Assembly: GCA_023391315.1 (NCBI GenBank)
Contig: JAEWBD010000231.1
Span: 1 to 9,413, forward strand
From: Bacteroidota bacterium
Lineage (GTDB): Bacteria > Bacteroidota > Bacteroidia > Chitinophagales > Chitinophagaceae
Reading direction: 5' to 3'
Length of the DNA stretch: 9,413 bases
The notes beneath the pieces are model-generated. The model was given only the letters and a program-made list of their open reading frames with translations, ran no database searches and had not been told where the DNA came from. Positions 1-6,177 of this stretch are shown piece by piece. Positions within the stretch are counted from its first letter, which is position 1. Each line of letters begins with the position of its first letter. A program made the position numbers and the translations under genes.

Positions 1-376
1 CCAGTATAATGGGATAAGTAAATAAGTCGCCGGAAGCTGTTTCTTCATGTATGATCTTTTTTACCAGCTCAACGCCAATAAGACCGCCCAATAAACCGCC
101 CAGGATTGTTTTGTTTGAATAGAAATAAAACAAAAAATTTCCGGCCTGTACTAATGCTGCGGGGGTTTCCAAACCACCAATTAACCTGCTGCCAATAAAA
201 GCGCCCAGTGTTGCACCAATTATAATGGATAAACGGTTAGGCGCTTCAATTATATCGCCCCGCTTTCTTTTTAAAAACAAGTAGTACCGAAAGCCAATAA
301 ACAAACCTGCAAATTCAGTAATGGTATGCAGCAAAATATTACTGTTGCCGATTGTTATGGTTACAGGAAATTGCAG
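1..376 (-). CDS. Lgt-like (prolipoprotein diacylglyceryl transferase family) membrane protein, 3' end missing, non-ATG start
   Basis: About 125 codons are visible before the left edge cuts the gene. Lgt transfers diacylglycerol from phosphatidylglycerol to the lipobox cysteine of prolipoproteins in the inner membrane. The translation follows the Lgt N-terminal plan as I know it from E. coli: FPVTITIG, a first membrane segment beginning LLHTITEFAG (residues 15-24), an Arg-containing GSRLIGG stretch (62-68) and GGLLGGLIGVE (93-103). The E. coli motif HGGLIG has Leu96 in place of His, so this may be a divergent paralogue rather than a working Lgt. There is no in-frame ATG or GTG. TAA at 377-379 closes the frame, so translation must begin at CTG (374-376), TTG (332-334) or another rare codon. 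CTG fits the conserved FPVTITIG start best. The aldo/keto reductase stop lies 18 bases upstream, which suggests cotranscription. Family call fairly sure; start codon and activity unsure. Confidence 0.62.
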   Translation of the reverse strand, partial: MQFPVTITIGNSNILLHTITEFAGLFIGFRYYLFLKRKRGDIIEAPNRLSIIIGATLGAFIGSRLIGGLETPAALVQAGNFLFYFYSNKTILGGLLGGLIGVELVKKIIHEETASGDLFTYPIIL

Positions 377-394
377 TTATGTTATTTTAATAGT

Positions 395-1414
395 TCAGCG
401 CTTTTCAATCCTATCATAAAAGCCGCCGTAATTATTCATTATTACGTTCTCTTCTTTAAAAAACTTCATCGGGAAGCCCAGGTCAATGGCGCTTACTTCA
501 TCAAGATGCTGCATATCTTCTTCAGGGATGATAATATCAACCGTTTTTAAATTCTGTTCAAGCTGTGAAAGCTTTGTTGCGCCAACAATGGGAATAACTG
601 ACAGTGGTTGCTGCATTGTCCATTTTAAAGCCACATGTGATGGTTCAACGCCTAACTTTTCTGCTATAGCTATTACTTCTTTTGTAACCTGCTGGCTGTT
701 TTCATTTAACCTGTTGCTGCCTTCTTTTATTCTTCCAAAATCACCGCGCAAATATTTGCCGGTTAATGCGCCGCCGGCCAAGGGAGCCCAGGGCGTTACC
801 GTCATACCGAAATGTTTTGCCATCGGCAGCAATTCACGTTCTGGTGTGCGCTGCAATAAGCTGTATTCAACTTGCAATGCAACAAACTGGCTCCAGCCCA
901 TTAATTCTGCCATAGTATTACCCTTAGCCACTATCCATGCAGGCGTATCACTTATGGCAGCATAATTAACTTTGCCTTGCTTTATAAGATCGTCTAAACC
1001 ACGCAACACTTCATCAACGGGTGTGAGGTCATCCCAGATATGCAGATACAAAACATCAATAAAGTCTGTTTGCAACCGTTGCAGGCTTGCTTCCACACTG
1101 CGCATCATATTCTTGCGGTTATTGCCGCTGGCATTGGGATTGGTTTTGTTATCATGCAAAGAATACTTTGTGGCAATCACAAAATAGTCGCGGTCGCGGG
1201 CATTTATAAATTCACCGATTATTTTCTCGCTGGTACCAAACTTGTAAATATTTGCTGTATCTAAAAAATTTCCACCTGCTTCTGCATATTTTTCCATTAT
1301 GGCAAAGCTGGCTTCTTTGTCTGCACCCCAGCCGTTTTCCGTTCCAAAGCCCATAGTGCCAAGACATAATTCCGATACTTTTAAACCGCTCCTGCCAAGT
1401 AATTTATATTTCAT
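395..1414 (-). CDS. Aldo/keto reductase family oxidoreductase
   Basis: A complete 339-residue protein of typical length for the (beta/alpha)8-barrel aldo/keto reductases, cytosolic NAD(P)H-dependent enzymes that reduce carbonyls to alcohols. It opens with KYKLLGRSGLKVSELCLGTM, the usual first strand of the family. The catalytic tetrad can be read as Asp52 and Tyr57 (in DTANIY), Lys83 (in IATKY) and His125 (in LYLHIWD). The cofactor-binding C-terminal motif IPIVGATKLSQLEQNL lies at 274-289. The segment EYSLLQRTPERELLPMAK followed by TPWAPLAGGALTGKY resembles the AKR11/YcsN-IolS-like branch, but the substrate cannot be told. The ATG is preceded by an A-rich stretch without a Shine-Dalgarno site. 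The gene lies upstream of the Lgt-like gene in one apparent transcription unit. Family call is secure. Confidence 0.93.
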   Translation of the reverse strand: MKYKLLGRSGLKVSELCLGTMGFGTENGWGADKEASFAIMEKYAEAGGNFLDTANIYKFGTSEKIIGEFINARDRDYFVIATKYSLHDNKTNPNASGNNRKNMMRSVEASLQRLQTDFIDVLYLHIWDDLTPVDEVLRGLDDLIKQGKVNYAAISDTPAWIVAKGNTMAELMGWSQFVALQVEYSLLQRTPERELLPMAKHFGMTVTPWAPLAGGALTGKYLRGDFGRIKEGSNRLNENSQQVTKEVIAIAEKLGVEPSHVALKWTMQQPLSVIPIVGATKLSQLEQNLKTVDIIIPEEDMQHLDEVSAIDLGFPMKFFKEENVIMNNYGGFYDRIEKR

Positions 1415-1602
1415 TCGTGCATATTTATTTCTTCAGTCGTTCCATGAAACCTCGCCATGTATACTGTCTGCTTCAAAAATTATCATGCTGGTTTCATGCA
1501 CTACAAAAATAATAAAGCATTTACAGGTTTAAACAATTAAAGCCTGATGAAAATGCAGAGATATTCTGGTCAATTAAGTAATGAAAGGCCTCATAATAAA
1601 AA
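1415..1602. other. Non-coding spacer between the aldo/keto reductase start and the histone-like gene's terminator
   Basis: I see no convincing gene in these 188 bases. The part nearest the aldo/keto reductase holds the candidate promoter and inverted repeat described separately. The rest (about 1510-1597) is AT-rich with no clear structure. Short plus-strand open frames entering it come from the antisense of the reductase and have no recognisable protein. Confidence 0.6.
1443..1509 (-). promoter_or_regulatory. Candidate promoter of the aldo/keto reductase operon, with 9-bp inverted repeat
   Basis: Read on the minus strand, TTTTTG (1504-1509) is followed after 21 bases by TAATTTTTG (1474-1482), close to the Bacteroidota TTG / TAnnTTTG pattern, although the second box has one T too many. 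A perfect 9-bp inverted repeat, CATGAAACC (1443-1451) and GGTTTCATG (1490-1498), places one arm between the boxes and the other just past the expected transcription start. That would suit a repressor operator. Both are inferred from sequence pattern only. Confidence 0.35.
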
Positions 1603-1620
1603 AAGCCCCAAACGGGGCTT
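1596..1620 (-). terminator. Rho-independent terminator of the histone-like gene
   Basis: A perfect 7-bp stem, AAGCCCC (1603-1609) and GGGGCTT (1614-1620), with a 4-base loop. On the minus strand it is followed by a run of seven T (1604 down to 1598). It starts 9 bases past the stop of the Lys/Ala-rich gene, so it serves that minus-strand transcript and separates it from the aldo/keto reductase unit. Confidence 0.88.
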
Positions 1621-1628
1621 GTAATACT

Positions 1629-1955
1629 TTAAGATGCGCTTTCTGTGCCTGTATCTTCAGGCGCTGGCGCTTCTGGCGCTGGCTGAACATCGGTAGTTGT
1701 TGGTGGTAATTCGGGTTGTTGAGGTTCTGCGGCTTTAGGTGCAGCTTTTTTGGGAGCAGCTTTCTTAGCAACCTTTTTTGGTGCAGCTTTTTTCACAGCC
1801 TTTTTAGGAGCGGCTTTCTTAACGGCCTTTTTTGGCGCTGCTTTTTTTACAGCTTTCTTTGGTGCTGCTTTCTTAGCAGCTTTTTTGGGAGCCGCTTTCT
1901 TAGCAGCTTTCTTTGGTGCTGCCTTCTTTACAGCTTTTTTATTTGCTTTTGCCAT
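1629..1955 (-). CDS. Histone-H1-like Lys/Ala/Pro-repeat protein
   Basis: A 108-residue low-complexity protein, probably a nucleoid or nucleic-acid-binding factor like the bacterial H1-like proteins (Chlamydia Hc1, Bordetella BpH1); this role is inferred from composition. Residues 1-9 are MAKANKKAV. Residues 10-72 are seven near-identical 9-residue units of the form KKAAPKKA(A/V), strongly basic. Residues 73-108 switch to a Pro/Glu/Asp-rich tail with seven acidic residues and one Lys, ending ESAS. The layout is thus a cationic arm followed by an acidic tail. There is no signal peptide or membrane segment. I start at the ATG of 1953-1955; an in-frame TTG at 2013-2015 would add an unrelated FFVKHFYL... 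leader and lies inside a DNA palindrome, so it is unlikely. The gene sits after the glycosyltransferase and has its own terminator. Repeat length may vary between strains. Confidence 0.82.
   Translation of the reverse strand: MAKANKKAVKKAAPKKAAKKAAPKKAAKKAAPKKAVKKAAPKKAVKKAAPKKAVKKAAPKKVAKKAAPKKAAPKAAEPQQPELPPTTTDVQPAPEAPAPEDTGTESAS
1740..1928 (-). repeat. In-gene tandem repeat, 27-bp period, seven units
   Basis: Seven in-frame copies of a 27-base unit encode the KKAAPKKA(A/V) repeats of the histone-like protein. The copies differ mainly at synonymous third positions (GCA/GCT/GCC/GCG, AAA/AAG), so selection appears to hold the amino-acid pattern while the DNA has drifted. Such repeats can expand or contract by slippage or recombination, always in steps that keep the frame. 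Confidence 0.85.
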
Positions 1956-1978
1956 GATGTGAATTTTTCTTTTATAGA

Positions 1979-2021
1979 AATGGATTGTAAGGTAAAAATG
2001 TTTTACAAAAAACAATCCATT
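1979..2021. repeat. Nested inverted repeat in the leader of the histone-like gene
   Basis: A perfect 10-bp outer inverted repeat (1979-1988 with 2012-2021, core ATGGATTGT/ACAATCCAT) encloses a second perfect 6-bp one (GTAAAA 1992-1997, TTTTAC 2001-2006, loop ATG). It lies 24 bases upstream of the gene's ATG, so it could be a protein-binding operator or an mRNA leader hairpin. There is no clear T-run after it, so it is a poor terminator. Confidence 0.6.
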
Positions 2022-2023
2022 AG

Positions 2024-2059
2024 TAAATAAATTTTTTTGTTTTTATAAAAATTTATTTA
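2024..2059. repeat. 13-bp AT-only inverted repeat between glycosyltransferase and histone-like gene
   Basis: Perfect arms TAAATAAATTTTT (2024-2036) and AAAAATTTATTTA (2047-2059) with a 10-base loop, starting 5 bases past the glycosyltransferase stop. The stem contains no G or C, so it would be weak as an RNA hairpin. It may be a weak terminator of the glycosyltransferase transcript, an UP-like promoter element, or a bent AT-rich binding site. Confidence 0.55.
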
Positions 2060-2064
2060 TGCAG

Positions 2065-3180
2065 TTATGCATTAAATAAAGATTGAAGCTTTTTTACAAT
2101 GTTGCGCCATGAGTAATAATCATAATATTGCCGCGGTGTATCTGCATGCATACTTTCATGATTGATTATTCCGGCAACAAAGGCAGGAACATCATTATCG
2201 TTTACCACCTTAATTTTCTCCCCGCAAACAGAAAGTTCTATGCCAGCGGCACCGGATACACAGGAAACAACGCTTACACCATAACCCATTGCCTCCACTA
2301 TTTTTGTTTTAACGCCGCCACCTGTTATAACGGGATTAACGAAAATATCTGCCGCTTTAAAGTATGCATATACATCATCTACAAAACCTGCATACACAAT
2401 ATTTTTATCAGCATAATCTTGAAGGTTATTAAAAGAAGCGGGCAGGTCCCTGCCGCAAATAAGAAAACGGTAATTAAAAGACGGGGTTTTAAGTAATGCC
2501 GGGTTTAATTCATTCAATATAAATAACAGTGCATCAAGATTGGGTTTATAATCCAGTGTCCCATTAAAAAACAGCAGCGTTGCATCAGTTGGAATATTAT
2601 GCTTTCTATATATGGCCTGTTTTATTTCAGGTTTATCAGCAGGCATTTTATCAATATCAATTCCAAAAGGCACCAATACCGCATTCTCTTTCTTTACCAT
2701 TCTTTTTGCGATGGCAAATTCTATATCTTCCTTTGTTATGAAGAAAACTTTATCGGCATGGTTATAAACAGCGCTTTCATAAATTTTTAAAAGGCCATGC
2801 CACCACTTGCCAATGGTTCTAAAGCGCTCATGTTCTATATTGTGTGTGTGCACAAACCATCTTACACCAAGGCTTTTTTTTAAAACCCATCCCATCCAGG
2901 CCATGTAAGGATGTTCGGTAATAACATTCTTAATTCCCTTTTCCTTCATTATTTTTTTTATCCGCGATGCATAAAACGGGTTAATATACCTCCTTCTTTC
3001 CTTACTAAAAAGCGGTATCATGTTATAGGTTTCAGCAAGGTTGATATCATTGTCTTCAACTGACACCACGGTGAGATCGTTCTGCTCACCCAGGTATTTA
3101 CAAAAAATGGCAATACTTTTTTGCCCGCCCATTTGTGCAGGTAAAATTTTATACGGAACTATGTCGAGTATCTTTGCCAC
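2065..3180 (-). CDS. GT4-type (GT-B fold) glycosyltransferase
   Basis: A 371-residue protein of usual length for group 1 glycosyltransferases, which move a sugar from a nucleotide-sugar donor to a glycan, lipid or protein acceptor at the cytosolic face of the membrane. The N-terminal acceptor half begins AKILDIVPYKILPAQMGGQ, with the Gly-rich loop seen in GT-B folds. FVHTHNIEHERF (109-120) and the hinge-region VLVPFGID (168-175) follow. The donor half shows LFFNGTLDYKPN (203-214), ICGRDLP (241-247), VYAGFVDDVYAYFKAADIFV (262-281) and the donor-site motif GGGVKTKIVEAMGYG (287-301), whose Glu296 corresponds to the nucleotide-sugar-binding Glu. No membrane segment is evident. The start is GTG (3178-3180): an in-frame stop lies four codons upstream and the next ATG (residue 17) would delete the first strand. 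Sugar and acceptor cannot be told; envelope polysaccharide is a reasonable guess. Confidence 0.9.
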   Translation of the reverse strand: MAKILDIVPYKILPAQMGGQKSIAIFCKYLGEQNDLTVVSVEDNDINLAETYNMIPLFSKERRRYINPFYASRIKKIMKEKGIKNVITEHPYMAWMGWVLKKSLGVRWFVHTHNIEHERFRTIGKWWHGLLKIYESAVYNHADKVFFITKEDIEFAIAKRMVKKENAVLVPFGIDIDKMPADKPEIKQAIYRKHNIPTDATLLFFNGTLDYKPNLDALLFILNELNPALLKTPSFNYRFLICGRDLPASFNNLQDYADKNIVYAGFVDDVYAYFKAADIFVNPVITGGGVKTKIVEAMGYGVSVVSCVSGAAGIELSVCGEKIKVVNDNDVPAFVAGIINHESMHADTPRQYYDYYSWRNIVKKLQSLFNA

Positions 3181-3212
3181 AGGCGTTAATTATAGCCGCA
3201 AATAAACTGATA

Positions 3213-3249
3213 AAAAGTTATGAAAGTTGTTTATGAACGTTCCAAAAAA
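3213..3249 (-). promoter_or_regulatory. Candidate promoter of the glycosyltransferase gene
   Basis: On the minus strand TTTTTTG (3243-3249) is followed after 22 bases by TAACTTTT (3213-3220), seven of eight positions agreeing with or allowed by TAnnTTTG. It lies directly after the stop of the membrane-protein gene and 33 bases before the GTG start. A sigma70-like TATAAT (minus strand, about 3189-3194) is a second candidate but would leave almost no leader. Pattern evidence only. Confidence 0.33.
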
Positions 3250-3597
3250 TCATGCCGCAGGCTTGTGTGCAAGACTGCCCGTTAATCCTGCGAAACCTGA
3301 AACCAGTCCGCCTGTAAATGCAGTTACAAAAATTAATAACAGGGATGAACCGCCCAATGGCAGCAATGCAGCAATTTTTTGAGAGAGTAAATGGCTGTTG
3401 GCGTTATCAATAATCAAGGCCATAACGCCCCACAATAAAAACAAACCGAGAAAAGTGGCTAAAAAAGCAGCAAGCGCTCTTTGATGAATAAGCAAGGCGA
3501 TTATAAATGAAGTAAAGGCAAAGCTCCACCATGCGAAATACAATGGCGCTGCATAACCCAGCAATGCCGTAAGCAAAACAACAACTATAAACTTCAT
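3250..3597 (-). CDS. Small hydrophobic integral membrane protein of unknown function
   Basis: A 115-residue, very hydrophobic protein I do not recognise by name. Likely membrane spans are residues 3-20, 22-38, 42-63 and 84-106. Between the last two spans is a short polar stretch (IDNANSHLLSQK, 63-74), and the end is a short basic tail (HKPAA). The first span could pass for a signal peptide, but the following hydrophobic segments argue for a polytopic protein. Small residues (GGSS, TGGLVSGFAGLTG) line the last helix, suggesting tight helix packing. It lies 73 bases after the acylase gene on the same strand, with no terminator that I trust between them, so it may be cotranscribed with it. Whether it works with the acylase is unknown. 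ATG start chosen as first in frame. Confidence 0.75.
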   Translation of the reverse strand: MKFIVVVLLTALLGYAAPLYFAWWSFAFTSFIIALLIHQRALAAFLATFLGLFLLWGVMALIIDNANSHLLSQKIAALLPLGGSSLLLIFVTAFTGGLVSGFAGLTGSLAHKPAA

Positions 3598-3646
3598 ATT
3601 AATTTTGAATTTTTTAAATCAGAAATCTTCAATCCAAAAGCCCGCA

Positions 3647-3670
3647 ATTCAAATCATTTTTGTTTTGAAT
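3647..3670. repeat. Short AT-rich inverted repeat after the acylase stop
   Basis: Arms ATTCAAA (3647-3653) and TTTGAAT (3664-3670) abut the acylase stop codon at 3671. The stem is weak and there is no T-run on the minus strand, so read-through into the small membrane-protein gene is likely. A third TTTTGAAT copy occurs at 3603-3610. Confidence 0.35.
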
Positions 3671-6136
3671 CTATTTTTCAAAGACCATCCTGCCAAGATT
3701 ATCACCTTTACCGGCAATATCGTTTTTGCTATACAGTTTTATACGATAATACTTACCCGCTGCCCAGATATCTACAAAATTATCGTAATACCTGCTGCCG
3801 GGATTGCCGCTTTGCCCGCCGGGATAAACACCGTAAGCATTAATATCATCCGTTAATTCAACCACCATCCGCCAGCTTGGCCCATGATCTTTTTTGAAAG
3901 CATTTATAATATTCTTACCGCCGCCTACATTCAGATGCGGCCTGCTGAAAGCGGAAATTTTAAGCAAGTGCGTAATGCCGCCATCCTTAAATTTTCCCCA
4001 GGCCAATGCATCATCATCTTTAGCTTTTTCCAATATGGGTATAATACGCTTAAATGCAGCCGTAACATCATCTTTCAGCGTTTCTTTTTGAGGCGTATTA
4101 ATGTCATCTGCAAATAATGCAACAGAATCTTTTAAAATACCTTTTACCAATGTGCCCGGCTCAACCGGTGGCACGGGCAAAGAAGCCTGGTGAAGTTCAT
4201 CATCATAAATCCTGCTTATGCAACTATCCATCCATAAATCAAAAATAGTAGCGCCTTCAGATGCCGCATCGTTTACTAAATTCCACGATGCCACGGCGGA
4301 GAGATATTGCTTTTCTTTATCATCTAACCTGGCGTAAACAATCTGCGACAATAAAAGCGGAACAGCCTTTTCTGCCAGCAGGTTATAATTGTTGTTTTGC
4401 AGCTTTTCCATATCATCCGTAGTAATGTTTTGCATAGATGATAAATAACGGTTAATAAGCCAGCCTCTATACAAGGAAAAGTTACCCGGCGTATAATAAG
4501 GATAGGTTTTTACATCATAAGGCGACTGGTTGGCACTGCTTACAAAGCCTCTTTCAGGATTATACATTGGCCTTTCCAGGCTATCCGGAATATAATGCTG
4601 CCAGGCATAAGTGCTGTCAAGCCCAGGCATAACAAAATCGCCCTGCCTGTACCACAGTGCAGGAAATTTTCCTGCCTGGCGGATGGCAATATCACCAGCC
4701 TTATCTGCAAAAACAAAATTCTGTCCCGGGCAGCTAAATGTGGAGATAGCGTCAATATATTCATTATAATTTTTAGCCCTTACCAATTTCAGGATGCAGG
4801 CAAGGTCATCGCTTTCTTCGTGCGCCTGCCAGTGCACAGCATAATACTTATTTGTATGCAGTTTATCAGGATAACTTGGGTCATACATTACCGGCCCCCA
4901 AACCGTAATGGCAATATGTTCCGTATCGCTTGGCTTGTTTCGTATCTTAATTATTTCATTACGCAATTCTGCTTTGCGCCAGCCATCATTAAACCAATAT
5001 TCCTGCATGGTGCTGTCGCGAAACTTTACTTCGTAATAATCTTTTACATCACGTTCTGCATTGGTTAAACCCCAGGCAATATTTTCGTTAAACCCGATAA
5101 GTATATTTGGCGCACCCGCCAGCGAAACACCATACGTATTAAACCCCGGCGTAGATATCTGCATTTCATACCAAAGCGAAGGAAGGTTAAGGCCTAAATG
5201 AGGATCGTTACATAAAATAGGCCGGCCGCTTTTTGTTTTGCTGCCTGCAACAGCCCAGTTATTACTGCCATTATTTTTATCAGGTTTTATGGCGGGATTT
5301 TGCGGTGAAACAACCGTTTTGAAACTAAAATATAAAGAATCAGTTGTGACCGGCGGCGTTGAAAATTTAATTGAATTTATTTTAGGCAGGGGGCTGGTTA
5401 TAACCGGCTGCATAGAATCCTGCACATAGGGAAAGAGCGCTTCATACTGCGCTTTGGTAAGAAATGATTTTACATTGGTTCTTTCAAAATCTTCTTCATA
5501 CCCCGACAGATCGTAAGCCATATATTTTGTAAGCAATGCTGTTTTCAGGTTGGTCCATGGTTCAGGTTTGTAATTAAGCAGTTTATATTCGAGCGGATAG
5601 TCTTTTTCTTTCAGGGTTTTAATATATTCATTTACGCCTGCTGTATAAGCATCACAGGCCGCTTTCATCTGCGGGTCGTTTTCCATGGCGTGCAGGGCTT
5701 TCTCTGCGCCATATACTATTCCAAGCCTCCTGAAAAATTTATCAATCTTTAAGAAGTTGGTGCCATTGGCCGAATCGCCCATTATTTCACTCAATCTTCC
5801 GCCTGCTGCATATACCTGGAATTCCATTTGCCACAGCCTGAATTTTGCATGCAGGTAACCCTGCACAAACCAGGCGTCGTTTTCGTTTTCGGCATATACA
5901 TGCGGCACTAATCTTTCATCGAAAAAAACTTCCGTGGCGCCTTTTAACTGCGGAAAATTAAGATTACCATTAAAGGTTTCATTTGCAGGCTCCGCATTCT
6001 GCCAGAAACCCTTTTGCGGCGAAAGAAAAAAACCAAAACGGGGCGTTTTACTGCCACTTAAAGTTTGCTGGTTATCCAAAAAATAAATAAGCACAATCGT
6101 TATAATGGCAGCAATAACGCACCCGGTGATCCTCAT
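3671..6136 (-). CDS. Penicillin acylase family Ntn hydrolase, membrane-anchored precursor
   Basis: An 821-residue protein, the usual size for penicillin G acylase / acyl-homoserine-lactone acylase precursors, which cleave amide bonds between an acyl chain and an amine and mature by self-cleavage. Residues 5-20 form a single hydrophobic segment that looks like an uncleaved signal anchor, so the enzyme probably faces the periplasm. The alpha-subunit region includes RLVPHVYAENENDAWFVQGYLHAKFRLWQME (75-105), broken here only by name. The autocleavage site is G290/S291 in NNGSNNWAVAG, making Ser291 the nucleophile of the beta subunit. Further family marks are NDPHLGLNLPSLWYEM (310-325), GFNENIAWGLTN (348-359), SCPGQNFVFAD (468-478), the oxyanion-hole Asn536 in SSANQSP, and GGQSGNPGSRYYD (773-785). 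No catalytic residue seems lost. It lies 41 bases after osmC and before a small membrane-protein gene. The natural substrate (AHL, peptide, beta-lactam or other amide) cannot be read from sequence. Confidence 0.93.
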   Translation of the reverse strand: MRITGCVIAAIITIVLIYFLDNQQTLSGSKTPRFGFFLSPQKGFWQNAEPANETFNGNLNFPQLKGATEVFFDERLVPHVYAENENDAWFVQGYLHAKFRLWQMEFQVYAAGGRLSEIMGDSANGTNFLKIDKFFRRLGIVYGAEKALHAMENDPQMKAACDAYTAGVNEYIKTLKEKDYPLEYKLLNYKPEPWTNLKTALLTKYMAYDLSGYEEDFERTNVKSFLTKAQYEALFPYVQDSMQPVITSPLPKINSIKFSTPPVTTDSLYFSFKTVVSPQNPAIKPDKNNGSNNWAVAGSKTKSGRPILCNDPHLGLNLPSLWYEMQISTPGFNTYGVSLAGAPNILIGFNENIAWGLTNAERDVKDYYEVKFRDSTMQEYWFNDGWRKAELRNEIIKIRNKPSDTEHIAITVWGPVMYDPSYPDKLHTNKYYAVHWQAHEESDDLACILKLVRAKNYNEYIDAISTFSCPGQNFVFADKAGDIAIRQAGKFPALWYRQGDFVMPGLDSTYAWQHYIPDSLERPMYNPERGFVSSANQSPYDVKTYPYYTPGNFSLYRGWLINRYLSSMQNITTDDMEKLQNNNYNLLAEKAVPLLLSQIVYARLDDKEKQYLSAVASWNLVNDAASEGATIFDLWMDSCISRIYDDELHQASLPVPPVEPGTLVKGILKDSVALFADDINTPQKETLKDDVTAAFKRIIPILEKAKDDDALAWGKFKDGGITHLLKISAFSRPHLNVGGGKNIINAFKKDHGPSWRMVVELTDDINAYGVYPGGQSGNPGSRYYDNFVDIWAAGKYYRIKLYSKNDIAGKGDNLGRMVFEK

Positions 6137-6177
6137 GCAATGAGATTATTTAATTAATAAAATTAATACAGCTAAAG

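Noticed and set aside
486..965. Plus-strand open frame of 159 codons opposite the aldo/keto reductase
   Set aside because: It is fully antisense to a clear family member, is rich in Cys and Ser with no domain-like pattern, and has no start signal.
1740..1928. Regular 27-bp repeats considered as a CRISPR-like array
   Set aside because: The repeats are directly adjacent with no unique spacers and stay in one reading frame; they encode a protein repeat.
1956..2015. TTG start extending the histone-like protein by 20 residues
   Set aside because: The added residues are unlike the rest, the TTG lies within a DNA palindrome, and MAKANKKAV at 1955 is a natural start.
1716..2030. Plus-strand frames encoding hydrophobic Phe/Ala/Gly-rich repeats that mimic a membrane protein
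   Set aside because: They are the reverse complement of the Lys/Ala repeats of the histone-like gene; the repeat pattern is explained by the minus strand, which has a good start and terminator.
4595..5068. Plus-strand open frame of 157 codons inside the acylase gene
   Set aside because: Antisense to the conserved core of the acylase (catalytic-region motifs); composition is typical of a shadow frame.
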